Source: Beijerinckia sp. L45 (GTDB lineage Bacteria; Pseudomonadota; Alphaproteobacteria; Rhizobiales; Beijerinckiaceae). From it: DNA of 51,929 bases. Made by a program: the position numbers and the translations under genes. Location of the stretch: assembly GCF_009765775.1 (NCBI RefSeq), contig NZ_LMUU01000027.1, forward strand, positions 1 through 51,929, written 5' to 3'. The notes beneath the pieces are model-generated. The model saw only the letters and a program-made list of their open reading frames with translations. It searched no databases and was not told the origin of the DNA. This document shows, in pieces, positions 35,025 through 44,350 of this stretch. The number at the start of each line of letters is the position of its first letter. Positions within the stretch are counted from its first letter, which is position 1.

Positions 35025-37475
35025 AGACTTGCCACACCTTGGTGGCTCTGGTCGTCGTCCTCGGCCTGCTCTTGTGGCTATCGATCCGCGCTATCGACAC
35101 CGATTCGAGCGGTTTCGATCGGCGTCTTGCCGAAATCGACCGCGTTGCCATGATCAATAACGCTCAACGCCGCGACGTGCTCAGTGCCCGGGTCGGGCTC
35201 TTGCGAGACTACGATTCTTTAGCGCGACAACGCGACGGCCTCGAAGGCGCGATCGCAATCCTGCGCCAGGGGCAAAAGAATTTGTCGTCCGCCACGGCGA
35301 CGATCGATGGGATCTCCGTGCTCATCAAGCAACAAGAGGCGCTCGTGGAGCGTTTCAGTAGCGATAATGCATTGCTGCAAAACTCATTCGCCTACTTCGG
35401 GCTTTTCACCAGTCGCCTGGGCGCGTCGGAAGAAGGCCAACGCAACGTGCCGGCATTCAGCGCCCTTGCAGCCGCGATGCTCCACCTGACGCTTGATACG
35501 TCGAAGGACGCGGCCCAAGACGTCGCGACACGACTGGACGAATTGGCTACACAGGCACCGGCTCCCAGCGACGCTCGCTCCGTCAAGGCCCTGATTGCAC
35601 ACGGCTGGCTTCTTCAGAAGCTGCTCCCGGAGGTGAACGGGACCCTGAAAAGCTTATTCGCCCTTCCGATCAATAGCGAAGTCATGCATCTCCGTGAGAT
35701 CGTAAAAGCCTCTCAGAATACGACCCGCGCAACCGCCACGACGTTTCGGATTCTTTTGTCAATCACGTCGCTTTTGCTTCTGGCGATTCTTGTTCGTCTC
35801 GGTCACCAGCTACACGCACGGACCCTTATGTTACAACGCCGCGCCGCGCTGGAGCACAAGCTGGCAGAAATATCGACCCGCTTCATCAACTCTCGACCGG
35901 ACGACGTCGGGCGCCTTATCGAACAGGCTCTCGGCGAACTGGCGATCGAGATGAATGCAAATCGCGCCTACCTCATTCTGGCTGGCGCTTCCAGGCAGAT
36001 CTACGTCTGGTCGGAGGATGGTGCAGCCCGGCCGCTCGGCTGGCCATATCAGGCGCTCGCTTTGGCAATGCAGTTCCGACAGGCCGGAGAGAATATCATC
36101 CGGATCACCAGGACAGACCGTTTGCCCCCCGGCGACGAGGCTGAAGCCTTTCTGTCCGCTGGCGTGCGAAGTTGGGCTTGCGTCTACAGAAACGGCACCG
36201 ACGGTATCAGCTGTCTCTTGTCCTTCGACAAGTTCAAGACGCCGGGGAGAGTTCCGACGCGTGACCTCGGGCTTCTGCGTATGGCACTCGACGCAATGGC
36301 AACAGCCCTCGAGCGGCGAAACCTCGAACTGGAGCGGACGCGCCTTGAAACCCGCCTTCAGCAGGCCCACCGGCTGGAAACTGTAGGGGCCCTCACAAGC
36401 GGGCGCGATTCTTGGCTACGTCGAGATGGAGGAGTCGACGTTCGCGTCCGAAAAACGGAACGCGACCCGGCTCCTGCAAATCCGACGTGCCGGCGAAAAC
36501 GCGCAAGACCTGATTAATCAAATTCTTGTTTTTGGTCGTCGCGATTACGCGCGCCACCGCGCTGTGAACGTCCGTGATCTGATCACCGAAACTGTATCGC
36601 TGCTCGAGGCGCTGCTTGCGCCCGGCCTCCAACTGGTCATACGCGACGGCCCCGATCTGGCGACAGTCAGAGGCGCCTACGCCCATCTTCAGCAAGTGAT
36701 CCTCAATATCTGTCGAAATGCCGCGCAGGCGATGGATGATGTGGGACGCATCGAAATCGAAACGGACGTGATCGAGATCAAGACGGCTCGATCGCTGAAT
36801 CACGAGAAGCTGACGCCCGGGCACTACGTCCGCATCGCGGTCATCGATAACGGACGCGGGATGAGCAAAGCTACGCTGTCCCGCGTGTTCGAGCCATTCT
36901 TCACGACGAGGCTCGCGGGCAGCGGCCTCGGCTTGGCGACGGCGCGGGAAATCATCCGGGAACACCAGGGTGCTATGCACATTCAGAGCGAGCCGGGCGT
37001 CGGAACACGATTCGAAACCTGGCTCCCTTCGTGTTCCTCGCCGCCTCCGGCATCGAGCGAGACACTTGGCACCCTACCCTTTGGCAGCGGCGAAACGGTG
37101 CTGGTCATCGACGAAGACATCGAACGACTGCTTCGGGATGAGGAGATCCTGGCGGCACTTGGCTACGAACCCGTGGGCTTCACCCATGTGGCCGATGCTT
37201 TTGCGGCCTGTCGAGCAACGCCTGAACGTTTTGATGCCATCGTGGTCGGACATCCAGAGCCAGCAGGCCCAACCTGGGATCTCATCGCGACGTTGCAGGC
37301 CGTCGCACCACGGCAACCGATCATCGTTGCCATGGCGTCGTCGAGCGACATGGACGCGGACGCCCTCATCAACATCGGCATTTCGGAAATTGTCGGGTTG
37401 CCTCTAACGTCAAGTACGATCGCAAGCGCCCTCGCCCGCTGTCTGAAAGTGCCAGCTCCGGCGGCGCGGGCATAG
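35021..37475 (+). pseudogene. VirA-like sensor kinase, disrupted by a deletion in the H-box
   Basis: The first frame (35021-36517) has TM1 about 6-24, a helical periplasmic DAHL-type sensor (RRDVLSARVGLLRDYDSLAR), TM2 about 245-265, a GAF domain and the start of HisKA: QQAHRLETVGALTSG. The sequence then continues in another frame as GAILGYVEMEESTF and ends at 37475 with N box NICRNAAQAM, G1 VIDNGRGM, G2 GSGLGLATA and a receiver-like domain lacking the phospho-Asp. VirA-type kinases have IAHNFNNIL between these points. That segment, including the phosphoacceptor His, is absent at about 36401-36404, consistent with a 29-base deletion and frameshift. The start overlaps the peroxidase stop. Confidence 0.85.
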
Positions 37476-37627
37476 CCGACGTTGACGACAGTTCGTTTGT
37501 TACGAACACAACGCATTTCTCCGCGATGTGCAACGGCGATGTAGCGCGTGCCAAGCAATGTCGCGTCGTAGCATCGTCTCGCAATCGCGCTTGCTACGTT
37601 AACCCTCTTCGTCCAGCGGGAGTACAC

Positions 37628-37894
37628 ATGGCACACTTCGCCGAACTCATCGATACCGCCCCCATGCAAGATCTGGAAAGCCTTCGTGAAAGCATCGACG
37701 CGCTAGACGCGGCGATCATCCTTCTCTTCGGCGAGCGCGCGCGCCAGAAGCAAAAGATCGGCGTCTTCGAGGCGTGGCACAATCTGCCCTCTCATGGGGA
37801 GCTTCCCGACCGCCAGCAAAGAGAGCGGCTGAAGGCGCTGGCCGTGCAAGCCAACCTCGACCCGGCCTTTGCCTCGGATCTGCTTGTCTGGTGA
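37628..37894 (+). CDS. Short AroQ-type chorismate mutase domain protein
   Basis: This is an 88-residue protein from ATG 37628 with GGGAG upstream. LESLRESIDALDAAIILLFGERARQKQKIG matches helix 1 of AroQ chorismate mutases (Arg, Asp and Lys of the active site kept), and LPDRQQRERLKALAVQANLDPAF matches helix 2 and the turn. It ends at FASDLLVW, whereas normal enzymes continue about 10-15 residues (helix 3 with the catalytic Gln/Glu). It is either truncated and inactive or a minimal variant. The helix 3 equivalent was not found in the other two frames downstream. Confidence 0.68.
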   Translation: MAHFAELIDTAPMQDLESLRESIDALDAAIILLFGERARQKQKIGVFEAWHNLPSHGELPDRQQRERLKALAVQANLDPAFASDLLVW

Positions 37895-38396
37895 AGAGCG
37901 GCCGCATTTGGGCTTAGCGAAACGCGACATCACAGGCTTCGCGGCAGCCGGCACAGGACAGCTACGTCGTGCTGCACGATCAAAAATGCCCGCGCCGTTG
38001 CGACCTTGGACAGTCCGCTTGCAATCCCATGTATGCATCATTGCGGCCGTAACACGGTTCCGGGATTGTGAAGTCGCTTTGAAGTCAGGGCCGTCCATCC
38101 TCTTTCAATCGAAAGAGAGGATCCGCCATGACGGGGCCGCGACGCTCGACCGCGGCCTGCGACTTGTGCAAACCAGCCCAAGCCACGTCGGCACTATTCT
38201 GGATGACATCCGCCGACGCCTCCTGGATGCGTGCGGCCCGTAGCGCTAGCGTCGCGAACGCGACGTTCGTCGTTGAACCGCAGGTCGCGTAGCCGAAAAC
38301 GGTTCGGAGAACAATGCGCGGCAGGTCACGATCTCTGCTTTTACGGGCGTCGTTATCGGCGGATTGCCTCAAGGCGTGGACTTTAGGAGATTGGTC
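37895..38396. other. Intergenic region with one possible 54-aa frame
   Basis: These 502 bases hold no recognised gene. A frame at 38128-38292 (plus) encodes 54 residues and has AGAGAGG just upstream, but its product (MTGPRRSTAACDLCKP...) resembles no family. Just upstream a small dyad CTCTTTC-AATC-GAAAGAG spans about 38099-38116. Confidence 0.35.
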
Positions 38397-39188
38397 TTGT
38401 CATACAATATCCTAGTGCCGACAAGTGTTCACTTGAGCGGCTTCGTCCCGCTGCTGAAAGCGGCGCGGTTGTTACGCGAACGCGGTCATTCCGTGCGGCT
38501 TATTATCAACAAACCGGTGCGCGGGAGATTAGGCGAGAGCTGCTTCCAAACAGTTTTGTGGTCGGGCGCCGCAGCGTCTGTCGTGAGTGTCGCCGCCAAC
38601 GCGTCGAGTCTGAGGGAGTGGCTCGAGCAAGCTATTTTTAATCCCCTCGATGCGTATGCGTCCGACATTGGCGATGAAATACGGCGGCGCCCGACCGATA
38701 TAGTCTTGAGCAATGATACGCTCTTCGGTGCGACGCTTGCGGCAGAGGCAGCCGGGGTACCGATCGCTTTGCTCTCGCCAGAAATTCAGTTTCTACCGCG
38801 GCCGGTCAAAGGATCGAACAATTTGTGTTCGAAGCCGGCGATGACTTCCGATGAGGAGACCGCCTTCACCGCGATAGCGAACAGATGGAGCGAACTGCTG
38901 AACGGGTTCCTGCCGGCGCTGAATGGAGCGCGTACGAAGCTCGGCCTAAACGGATTGTGCGACGTCATGGCCCTGTTCGACCGCGCCGACCGCATTCTGA
39001 TTCCAGACGCGCCGGACCACCGCATCCCGACGCGGGTACTCGCCGACAACGTCCGCTTCGTTGGTCCGCTCCGCAACGATGCCGGCGGAAGCGCCGAAAA
39101 CGCGACGCCCGTTCGCTGCCTCGCTCACGAAATCGAGTTGACCATCGCTGCTCATGGGCACCATGACTTTCGGGCTTCGCCCTCTTAA
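38397..39188 (+). CDS. N-terminal half of a GT1-type glycosyltransferase (truncated)
   Basis: This is a protein of about 263 residues from TTG 38397, preceded by AGGAGA six bases upstream; TTG 38391 or 38364 are alternatives. SYNILVPTSVHLSGFVPLLKAARLLRERGHSVRLI is the N-terminal strand-helix unit of macrolide/flavonoid-type (MGT/UGT) glycosyltransferases, and VLSNDTLFGATLAAEAAGVPIALLSPE and RADRILIPDAPDHRIP continue the acceptor-binding domain. It ends soon after VRFVGPLRND, where the nucleotide-sugar-binding domain (about 200 residues) should begin. The remaining tail is unrelated. It is likely a truncated, inactive gene in the decayed region, or an acceptor-binding remnant. Confidence 0.62.
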   Translation: MSYNILVPTSVHLSGFVPLLKAARLLRERGHSVRLIINKPVRGRLGESCFQTVLWSGAAASVVSVAANASSLREWLEQAIFNPLDAYASDIGDEIRRRPTDIVLSNDTLFGATLAAEAAGVPIALLSPEIQFLPRPVKGSNNLCSKPAMTSDEETAFTAIANRWSELLNGFLPALNGARTKLGLNGLCDVMALFDRADRILIPDAPDHRIPTRVLADNVRFVGPLRNDAGGSAENATPVRCLAHEIELTIAAHGHHDFRASPS

Positions 39189-39199
39189 GCGCGGTCCTC

Positions 39200-39226
39200 G
39201 CCGGCCGGGCGAACTCCCCGGCCGGC
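39200..39226. terminator. Strong GC hairpin between convergent genes
   Basis: A perfect 10-bp stem (GCCGGCCGGG / CCCGGCCGGC) with a 7-base loop lies 11 bases after the glycosyltransferase stop and about 70 before the end of the convergent methyltransferase gene. It lacks a T-run and is probably a bidirectional termination or 3' end structure. Confidence 0.5.
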
Positions 39227-39296
39227 ACTCTCTCAAGGAGTGCATTTGCAGTCACGCCCATGGCCAAGATCCTCGGCTGCCGAACGTCTGCCGTGT

Positions 39297-40310
39297 CTAC
39301 TTGATTCCAATCATCATGGTGTCCGGGCCGCCGGCTGATTGCCGTCGGACTGCGGAAAACCCGGCCTCACGTATCCAAGACTCACAATCGGCAGCCGTGT
39401 AGTCGGATCCCCCCTTGGTCTCGATAAGCATATTTAAGCTCATCAGCAGAGCGAACGTATTTTCACGTCGATCGTCATCGATCATGGCGTCATAGACGAT
39501 CAACGCACCTCCTTCCGGAAGGGCGGCAAACGCTTTGCCCAGCAACAGCTTTCTCTGCGCGAGATCCCAGTCATGGAGGACATGGCCCATGATGACGACA
39601 TCCGCATTGGGTATGGCGTCCGTAAAAAAGCTTCCCGCTTGAAACCGCAGCTTTTCCGCCAGGCCGTGGTGCATCACGAACTCTTCGAAAGCAGGTTGCA
39701 CTGGAGGCAGGTCAAACCCTATCCCCTTGAGATGCTTTTGGGCGTGCTGCAAGGTCACCGGGACTATGCCCTGCGCCGTTCCGACGTCGACGAAGGATGC
39801 GTAGTCTTTCCAGGGAAAGGTCGTTGCAATGACTTGCGCGGCACTGGCGCTCAAGGCTGTAAACGTCGCAAGGAAGCGACGTAGATGTTCGGGGTTGGCG
39901 TAGATGGTGGCAAAATGGTCTTTATCCGCCTTGGTTTCGTTCTGCGGTTCTCCCGTTCGAAGGGCCTCGGTCAGTGAGCCCCAAAAGCCGTAAAGTCGTG
40001 AATTTGCCATCTGCAAAGGGCCGCCGATGTAGGTTGCCTTGGCTTTGTCGAGGAAGAGGTCAGCGTCCGGAGCGTTGCGATAAATGCCATTGTCTCGTTC
40101 AAGGACCTTGAGCGCCACGAGCGTATCGAGAAAATCCTGAGCCGAGCGGTCGTGCAGCGACAGTTGCTTCCTTAAGGAGCCCAGGTTCGCCGGCGCTACA
40201 GCGAGGACATCGAAGACGCCAATCTCCACCGCGCTCAGCAGCGTTTTGGAGGCCCAGAAACCCATCCCAAGATTAAAGATATAGTCTGGAGTACCGGTGT
40301 TTATCGTCAT
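39297..40310 (-). CDS. SAM-dependent O-methyltransferase (hydroxyindole/hydroxyneurosporene type)
   Basis: This is a protein of about 337 residues from ATG 40310. The N-terminal dimerisation domain with a winged helix (FWASKTLLSAVEIGVFDVLA, LSLHDRSAQDFLDTLVALKVLERDNGIYRN) precedes a Rossmann-like SAM domain: FVDVGTAQGIVPVTLQ (motif I), GFDLPPV, VIMGHVLHDWDLAQRKLLLGKAFAALPEGGALIVYDAMI. These are the marks of small-molecule O-methyltransferases acting on phenols or related hydroxyls; HxxHDW contains the catalytic His. Motif I has Ala where many have Gly (DVGTAQG). The open frame extends to 40511, but 40310 fits family length. Confidence 0.88.
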   Translation of the reverse strand: MTINTGTPDYIFNLGMGFWASKTLLSAVEIGVFDVLAVAPANLGSLRKQLSLHDRSAQDFLDTLVALKVLERDNGIYRNAPDADLFLDKAKATYIGGPLQMANSRLYGFWGSLTEALRTGEPQNETKADKDHFATIYANPEHLRRFLATFTALSASAAQVIATTFPWKDYASFVDVGTAQGIVPVTLQHAQKHLKGIGFDLPPVQPAFEEFVMHHGLAEKLRFQAGSFFTDAIPNADVVIMGHVLHDWDLAQRKLLLGKAFAALPEGGALIVYDAMIDDDRRENTFALLMSLNMLIETKGGSDYTAADCESWIREAGFSAVRRQSAGGPDTMMIGIK

Positions 40311-40511
40311 AGTTTTTTCTCTCGCTTCATAACGACTTTGATTTGCAGCAGCCGCGAGAAATATAAATCGTATGTTACAGATGCGTTTCAAGAATTCAGT
40401 GATCCTCGCTGTTGGCAAAGAACAAATCGCAGAATCCTGGAGTTTGGCTTCAACGAAGAACGATCGATGCGACATTGCCTTTGGTGGACGGCGGGGCGGG
40501 GGCAGCATCAA

Positions 40512-41363
40512 TTACCAGGCGGAGATGCCGTCGTAATGCAAAGCTTGCACAGGCGATGCGCCGACGATCCCTTGAAAATCATTGATCATATGAGGTTGAT
40601 CCACAAACCCGCAGGTATAGGCGATATCCGCCCATGCCAAGCCGCTGCGTCGTTGCGCCATGATCGTTTCGACACGCGCAGATCGCGCAAACTGTTTCGG
40701 ACTCGTTCCTAACATCGCGCGGAAGCGTCGCGAAAAATGCCGCTCGCTCATGCCAAGTTCCACCGCGAGCTGCCGCACTTGCAAAGCGGGCGTGCGGCGT
40801 AGCTTGGCTGCCGCATAAGAGACGGCCCGATCGGAATTGCCTGCTCTCAGGTTTGCCTGGACGAAGCGTCGGACGATACCGAAGCGCTCGTGACTATCCG
40901 AAGCGCCCGCCAACATCTCCGCCAAGCGCGATACGTTACGTGTCCCGAATATCCCATCGAGGCCCACCTTGGTATCAACGAAGTCTTCCATTCCGGCACC
41001 TAAAAGACGGGGCGCCGCCTCCGGCCTGAGCTGCACGATGATGACACCAAGTGGACCTGTCGGCCGGATGATGGCGACGCCGGTCTGGACCTTTGTCGCG
41101 ATATGCCAATACGGCGGGTGTCGATTTTCCAACTCGCCGTAGCGTCGCGAAGAGCGCACCGGCGCCCTGTATTGAACGACAAAAAACGGCATCGTGCTCG
41201 GGAAGATCTGCACCGTCAGGCCGATGGCAGCGGCGGTCTCCGGAATATCCCAGTCGACGATCTGTTCGACAACATCGTCCAAGGACGCACGGGAGGAGGA
41301 GAGATCATAGGGCGCCCATGTTCCGAAAGCCCCGTTTGGCTCAGCGAGCATGAGACATCTCAT
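40512..41363 (-). CDS. AraC-family transcriptional regulator
   Basis: This is a 283-residue regulator. The C-terminal two HTH motifs are LQVRQLAVELGMSERHFSRRFRAMLGTSPKQFAR and RRSGLAWADIAYTCGFVDQPHMINDFQGIVGASPVQ. The N-terminal 170 residues form a beta-rich sensor domain (DUF6597 or cupin-like) with IIRPTGPLGVIIVQLRPEAAPRLLG. It lies 201 bases upstream of, and in the same direction as, the O-methyltransferase gene and probably controls it. The ligand is unknown. Confidence 0.9.
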   Translation of the reverse strand: MRCLMLAEPNGAFGTWAPYDLSSSRASLDDVVEQIVDWDIPETAAAIGLTVQIFPSTMPFFVVQYRAPVRSSRRYGELENRHPPYWHIATKVQTGVAIIRPTGPLGVIIVQLRPEAAPRLLGAGMEDFVDTKVGLDGIFGTRNVSRLAEMLAGASDSHERFGIVRRFVQANLRAGNSDRAVSYAAAKLRRTPALQVRQLAVELGMSERHFSRRFRAMLGTSPKQFARSARVETIMAQRRSGLAWADIAYTCGFVDQPHMINDFQGIVGASPVQALHYDGISAW

Positions 41364-41648
41364 GGGTCGGCGCCTGCCGGAAAAACGTTTGAACCTTTAG
41401 CAACGCTGTCACGATTCTGCCCCTGCCTCCAGGCGCAAACGGCGGATGCCGTGCTGCCTCGAGGCTTTCCAGATGCCGTCTCCGCTACGACGCGTTTGCG
41501 GCACCCTGTGGCATGACACTTAATTTGCAGCTCGCACTATTTAAAGGCCTGGCACGTAAGGCACCGCGCGCGATTCTCTAGCCGCTTCTCAAACGAATGG
41601 CGAAACTCAGAACATGCCACGTCCTGAAAGAAGCTTAGTACGTGTTCG

Positions 41649-42410
41649 TTAGCAGGTTTCGACGGTCAGGGCGAGAATATAGCCGATGCCACGCTCGGTC
41701 TAAATGATCTGCGGCGCGCTTGGATCAGTCTTGAGCTTGCGACGAAGACGTAGGATCTGCACGTCGATGCTGCGATCGAAAACGTCGTCATGAATGTGGG
41801 TCGCCCGCAGAAGATGTTCGCGGGTCAGGATCCGCTGCGGTGCTTCAAGGAAGGCCATCAGCATCGCATATTCGCCTTTTGTCAATGCGACCCGGCACCC
41901 ATCAGGATCGGTCAGCTTCCGAATACGGCTGCTCAAGTGCCAGCCTCCAAATCGGTATGTTGGCTGCATTGCCTTTCGCTTCGGCGAAGACACGTTTTCC
42001 CGGCGCCGCAGAACCGCGCGAATGCGTGCCAGCAGCTCCCGCAAATTAAGCGGTTTTGTGACATAGTCATCAGCGCCCAGCTCCAGCCCGACGGCGCGAT
42101 CGATTTCGTCGCATCCGTGACCGATCGTAACGATGATCGGGACGTCTGTCCGCGAGCGAAGCTTCCGAAGCAGGCTGAAGCGATCGGTATGACCGAGCTG
42201 AATGTCGAATATGATCAGGCCGGGGTCGCCCACCAGCATCTCCCGTTCCAGCTCGATGGCTCCGGAAGCGGCCCTAGCGCGCACGCCATAGCTTTCGAGA
42301 TAATCGACGATGCGTTTTCGGATGACAGGGTCATCGTCGGCGACAACAATTCTGGTGGCGAAAAGGTTTGCTGACGCGTGTTCAAAAGGAGCCATCGGAG
42401 ATCCGCGCAT
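41649..42410 (-). pseudogene. Second VirG-like response regulator with internal amber codon
   Basis: From ATG 42410 (GGAAGAG upstream) the product starts MRGSPMAPFEHASANLFATRIVVADDDP, colinear with the paralogue at 33253 (MSGSMLASIDNAHASPVAARVLIVDDD). Receiver Asp (LIIFDIQLG) and Lys are kept, as is the VirG-like winged helix FDRSIDVQILRLRRKLKTDPS. At 41700-41702 a TAG replaces the Gln codon of APQIIQTERG. Beyond it the frame continues TERGIGYILALTVETC to TAA at 41649-41651, matching TERGVGYIFALAVES. The missing 16 residues include the wing hairpin, so DNA binding is probably lost unless the amber is read through. The frame is open upstream to 42899, but homology supports 42410. Confidence 0.82.
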
Positions 42411-42819
42411 GGCTTGCTCTTCCCGACGATAATCCGCCTCACGCAGAACACTTTTTGTTACATGAGAAGAGGACCGGTATACAGACTGCTCCATAGTGAT
42501 CTTTACGCCTTCCTTAGGTATCCAAGCTTTCGGCCGGAGCGCATTGGCGCTCGGGTAGGGAGACTGCGTTGGCAATCGGCCGCGCTTGATTTTGCGAGGC
42601 CGCGATCGACATTGAATTTCAGATGAGGATCTCGCTTCGCGGAGCTTTGCCCGTCTGATCAGTATGCTTGTAAACAAACTGAGCCCTTCGGCATCGAGTC
42701 TTGCCGGATGGAATCCGATGGATCGACCAAACTCTATCGCCGACAGCGCCTCGCCGGCTCGAGTTGCGACAGAGATACGAATGAAGCGCGGGGCCGGATT
42801 CATCCAGAGTCCGCGGCGT
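42411..42819. other. Intergenic region downstream of the methyltransferase
   Basis: These 409 bases separate the VirG-like pseudogene from the methyltransferase, both leftward. The pseudogene frame stays open through most of it (to 42899), but residues are Arg/Ser-rich and unlike a real N-terminus. A real short leader such as MEQSVYRSS... (from 42493) cannot be excluded. No other element was recognised. Confidence 0.35.
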
Positions 42820-43674
42820 TCATCGCGGCACGGGAGCCCAGACGCATACTTGCGCCCAAGTCGCGACTTGAGCGTCTGCCGCGAGCACGGCAGCCTCAAG
42901 GCGCTCGGCGAGCCCGTCGAAGCCCGGAAGCGCCTGCCCCGAAGGCGCTATCTTTTGCGCACTCGGCATGAAAACCTGGCAGGTGTCAGCGACCCAACGA
43001 TAAATCAGGGCGCCCGGGCCGCGTCCCGTCACCATCTCGCACACCATCGTGGTTTGAGGCAGACCCGCATCGCGGAATGCGCGCGGCGCCCTGAGGGCGA
43101 TGTCCGCCCCCGGAACCAAGACGCTGATCGCTTTGGTCAGCAAGAGGCCGATCTGATCCCAGAGGGCGACGGGCGGTTCAGAGACCGGGAGATATCGGGT
43201 GGAAATCTCATGCACCGCCACGATCCCGCCGGATCGCGTCAGCCGTGCCGCCGCGCGAAGAAAGCCGACCGGATCGGCCTGATGGATGAGAACATACCGG
43301 CAAATGACCATGTCGAAATCACCATGGCCGGCATAATCGTCCAGTCCCGCTTGTTGAAAGGCTATATTGGGATAGTTGTACTGCGTACGACGCTTGGCGA
43401 GCGCGAGCCCGTCGGCGGCGCGGTCGATGCCGACAACGGAGCCGGTTGGCCCAACAAGGTCGGCCGCCAGCATCGCGACGTCGCCTGCGCCACAGCCCAC
43501 GTCGAGGATCCGCATTCCTGGCTCAATCCCGGCGCTGCGCAGCATCCGCTCGGTGGTCGGGCGTAAGACGGCGGCTTGAACCATCAGCCTCTGGAGTTCG
43601 GGCTCGGCGTGGCCAAGGCGATAATCTAGGCCGTCGCCTGTCGCGACGGCAATCGGATGAATGACTTGGTTCAT
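42820..43674 (-). CDS. Class I SAM-dependent methyltransferase
   Basis: This is a protein of about 284 residues from ATG 43674, chosen because AGGAG lies 10 bases upstream; ATG 43701 and 43719 are alternatives. Motif I is MRILDVGCGAGDVAMLAADLVGPTGSVVGID, followed by IAFQQAGLDDY, FDMVICRYVLIHQADPVGFLRAAARLTRSGGIVAVHE. These resemble UbiE/methyltransferase-domain 25 enzymes. The C-terminal 100 residues are less typical (PGADIALRAPRAFRDAGL...), giving little clue to substrate. It is leftward and separated from its neighbours, and it lies in the accessory region with another methyltransferase. Confidence 0.86.
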   Translation of the reverse strand: MNQVIHPIAVATGDGLDYRLGHAEPELQRLMVQAAVLRPTTERMLRSAGIEPGMRILDVGCGAGDVAMLAADLVGPTGSVVGIDRAADGLALAKRRTQYNYPNIAFQQAGLDDYAGHGDFDMVICRYVLIHQADPVGFLRAAARLTRSGGIVAVHEISTRYLPVSEPPVALWDQIGLLLTKAISVLVPGADIALRAPRAFRDAGLPQTTMVCEMVTGRGPGALIYRWVADTCQVFMPSAQKIAPSGQALPGFDGLAERLEAAVLAADAQVATWAQVCVWAPVPR

Positions 43675-43995
43675 GGATGGTGGGCTCCTATCTGTTTGCA
43701 TCGTGTTGGGACACGGCAAACTTCACTTTAGGAGCCTGGGATATCGATTGATTGTACAAAACGGACACTCGAATAGCTTCGCCCGCGTTGAATGCGAAAT
43801 CGCACGATAATAGGTAGTGGCAAGTCCGTTTCAGCGGGCCAATTTTACCTCACGCTTGTGCAATTTGCGTTTCAATGAGCCTTGTCTGAAGGCGTCAAAC
43901 CGAAACGTCCGTCGTCGGCTTCAGAAGGCTTAACCGTCGTGCAGCACCATTGGGCGCATTGCCCTTCAGGTTACAAATGCCTCTAAGACCGCAAC
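43675..43995. other. Intergenic region, no gene seen
   Basis: These 321 bases lie between a leftward methyltransferase start and the end of the next leftward gene. The part near 43730-43860 is lower in GC and presumably contains the methyltransferase promoter. No repeat, RNA gene or convincing frame was identified. Confidence 0.35.
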
Positions 43996-44325
43996 TCATA
44001 GCGAAAACCATACGAGCGCGATCATGTTCGCGACCGCGGTTCCCGCAGGACCGTAAGTTTTCATCCTGTCGTGGATCGATACGCCGATTGCTGCATCGCA
44101 CGACTGAACGACGATCATGCCGACGGCAACAGCCTGCAACCAGGCGTTCGATCCTGTGAGGACCGGGACAAGGCTGAGCACTGCGAACGAGAGACTTCTT
44201 GCAGCGGCATAGTACGCGATCGTCCGCGCTTGCCCTTTACTCTTCATGACGGCGACGGTCGAAAACCCGAGGCTCACGAGCGCGCTCAGAATCGTTATCG
44301 CCAGACATACGACAAATCTGATCAT
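43996..44325 (-). CDS. Small integral membrane protein, 109 aa
   Basis: This is an inner-membrane protein with about three or four helices: FVVCLAITILSALVSLGFSTVAVM, YYAAARSLSFAVLSLVPVL, WLQAVAVGMIVVQSCDAAIGV and AGTAVANMIALVWFSL. The conserved-looking SCDAAIGVSIHDRMKTYGPA loop is similar to uncharacterised small membrane proteins found beside SDR or SRPBCC genes. The start lies 25 bases after the SRPBCC gene, so it is probably the last gene of a three-gene operon. Function is unknown. Confidence 0.68.
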   Translation of the reverse strand: MIRFVVCLAITILSALVSLGFSTVAVMKSKGQARTIAYYAAARSLSFAVLSLVPVLTGSNAWLQAVAVGMIVVQSCDAAIGVSIHDRMKTYGPAGTAVANMIALVWFSL

Positions 44326-44350
44326 CGATTGAACATCCCATTTCGCGCAG

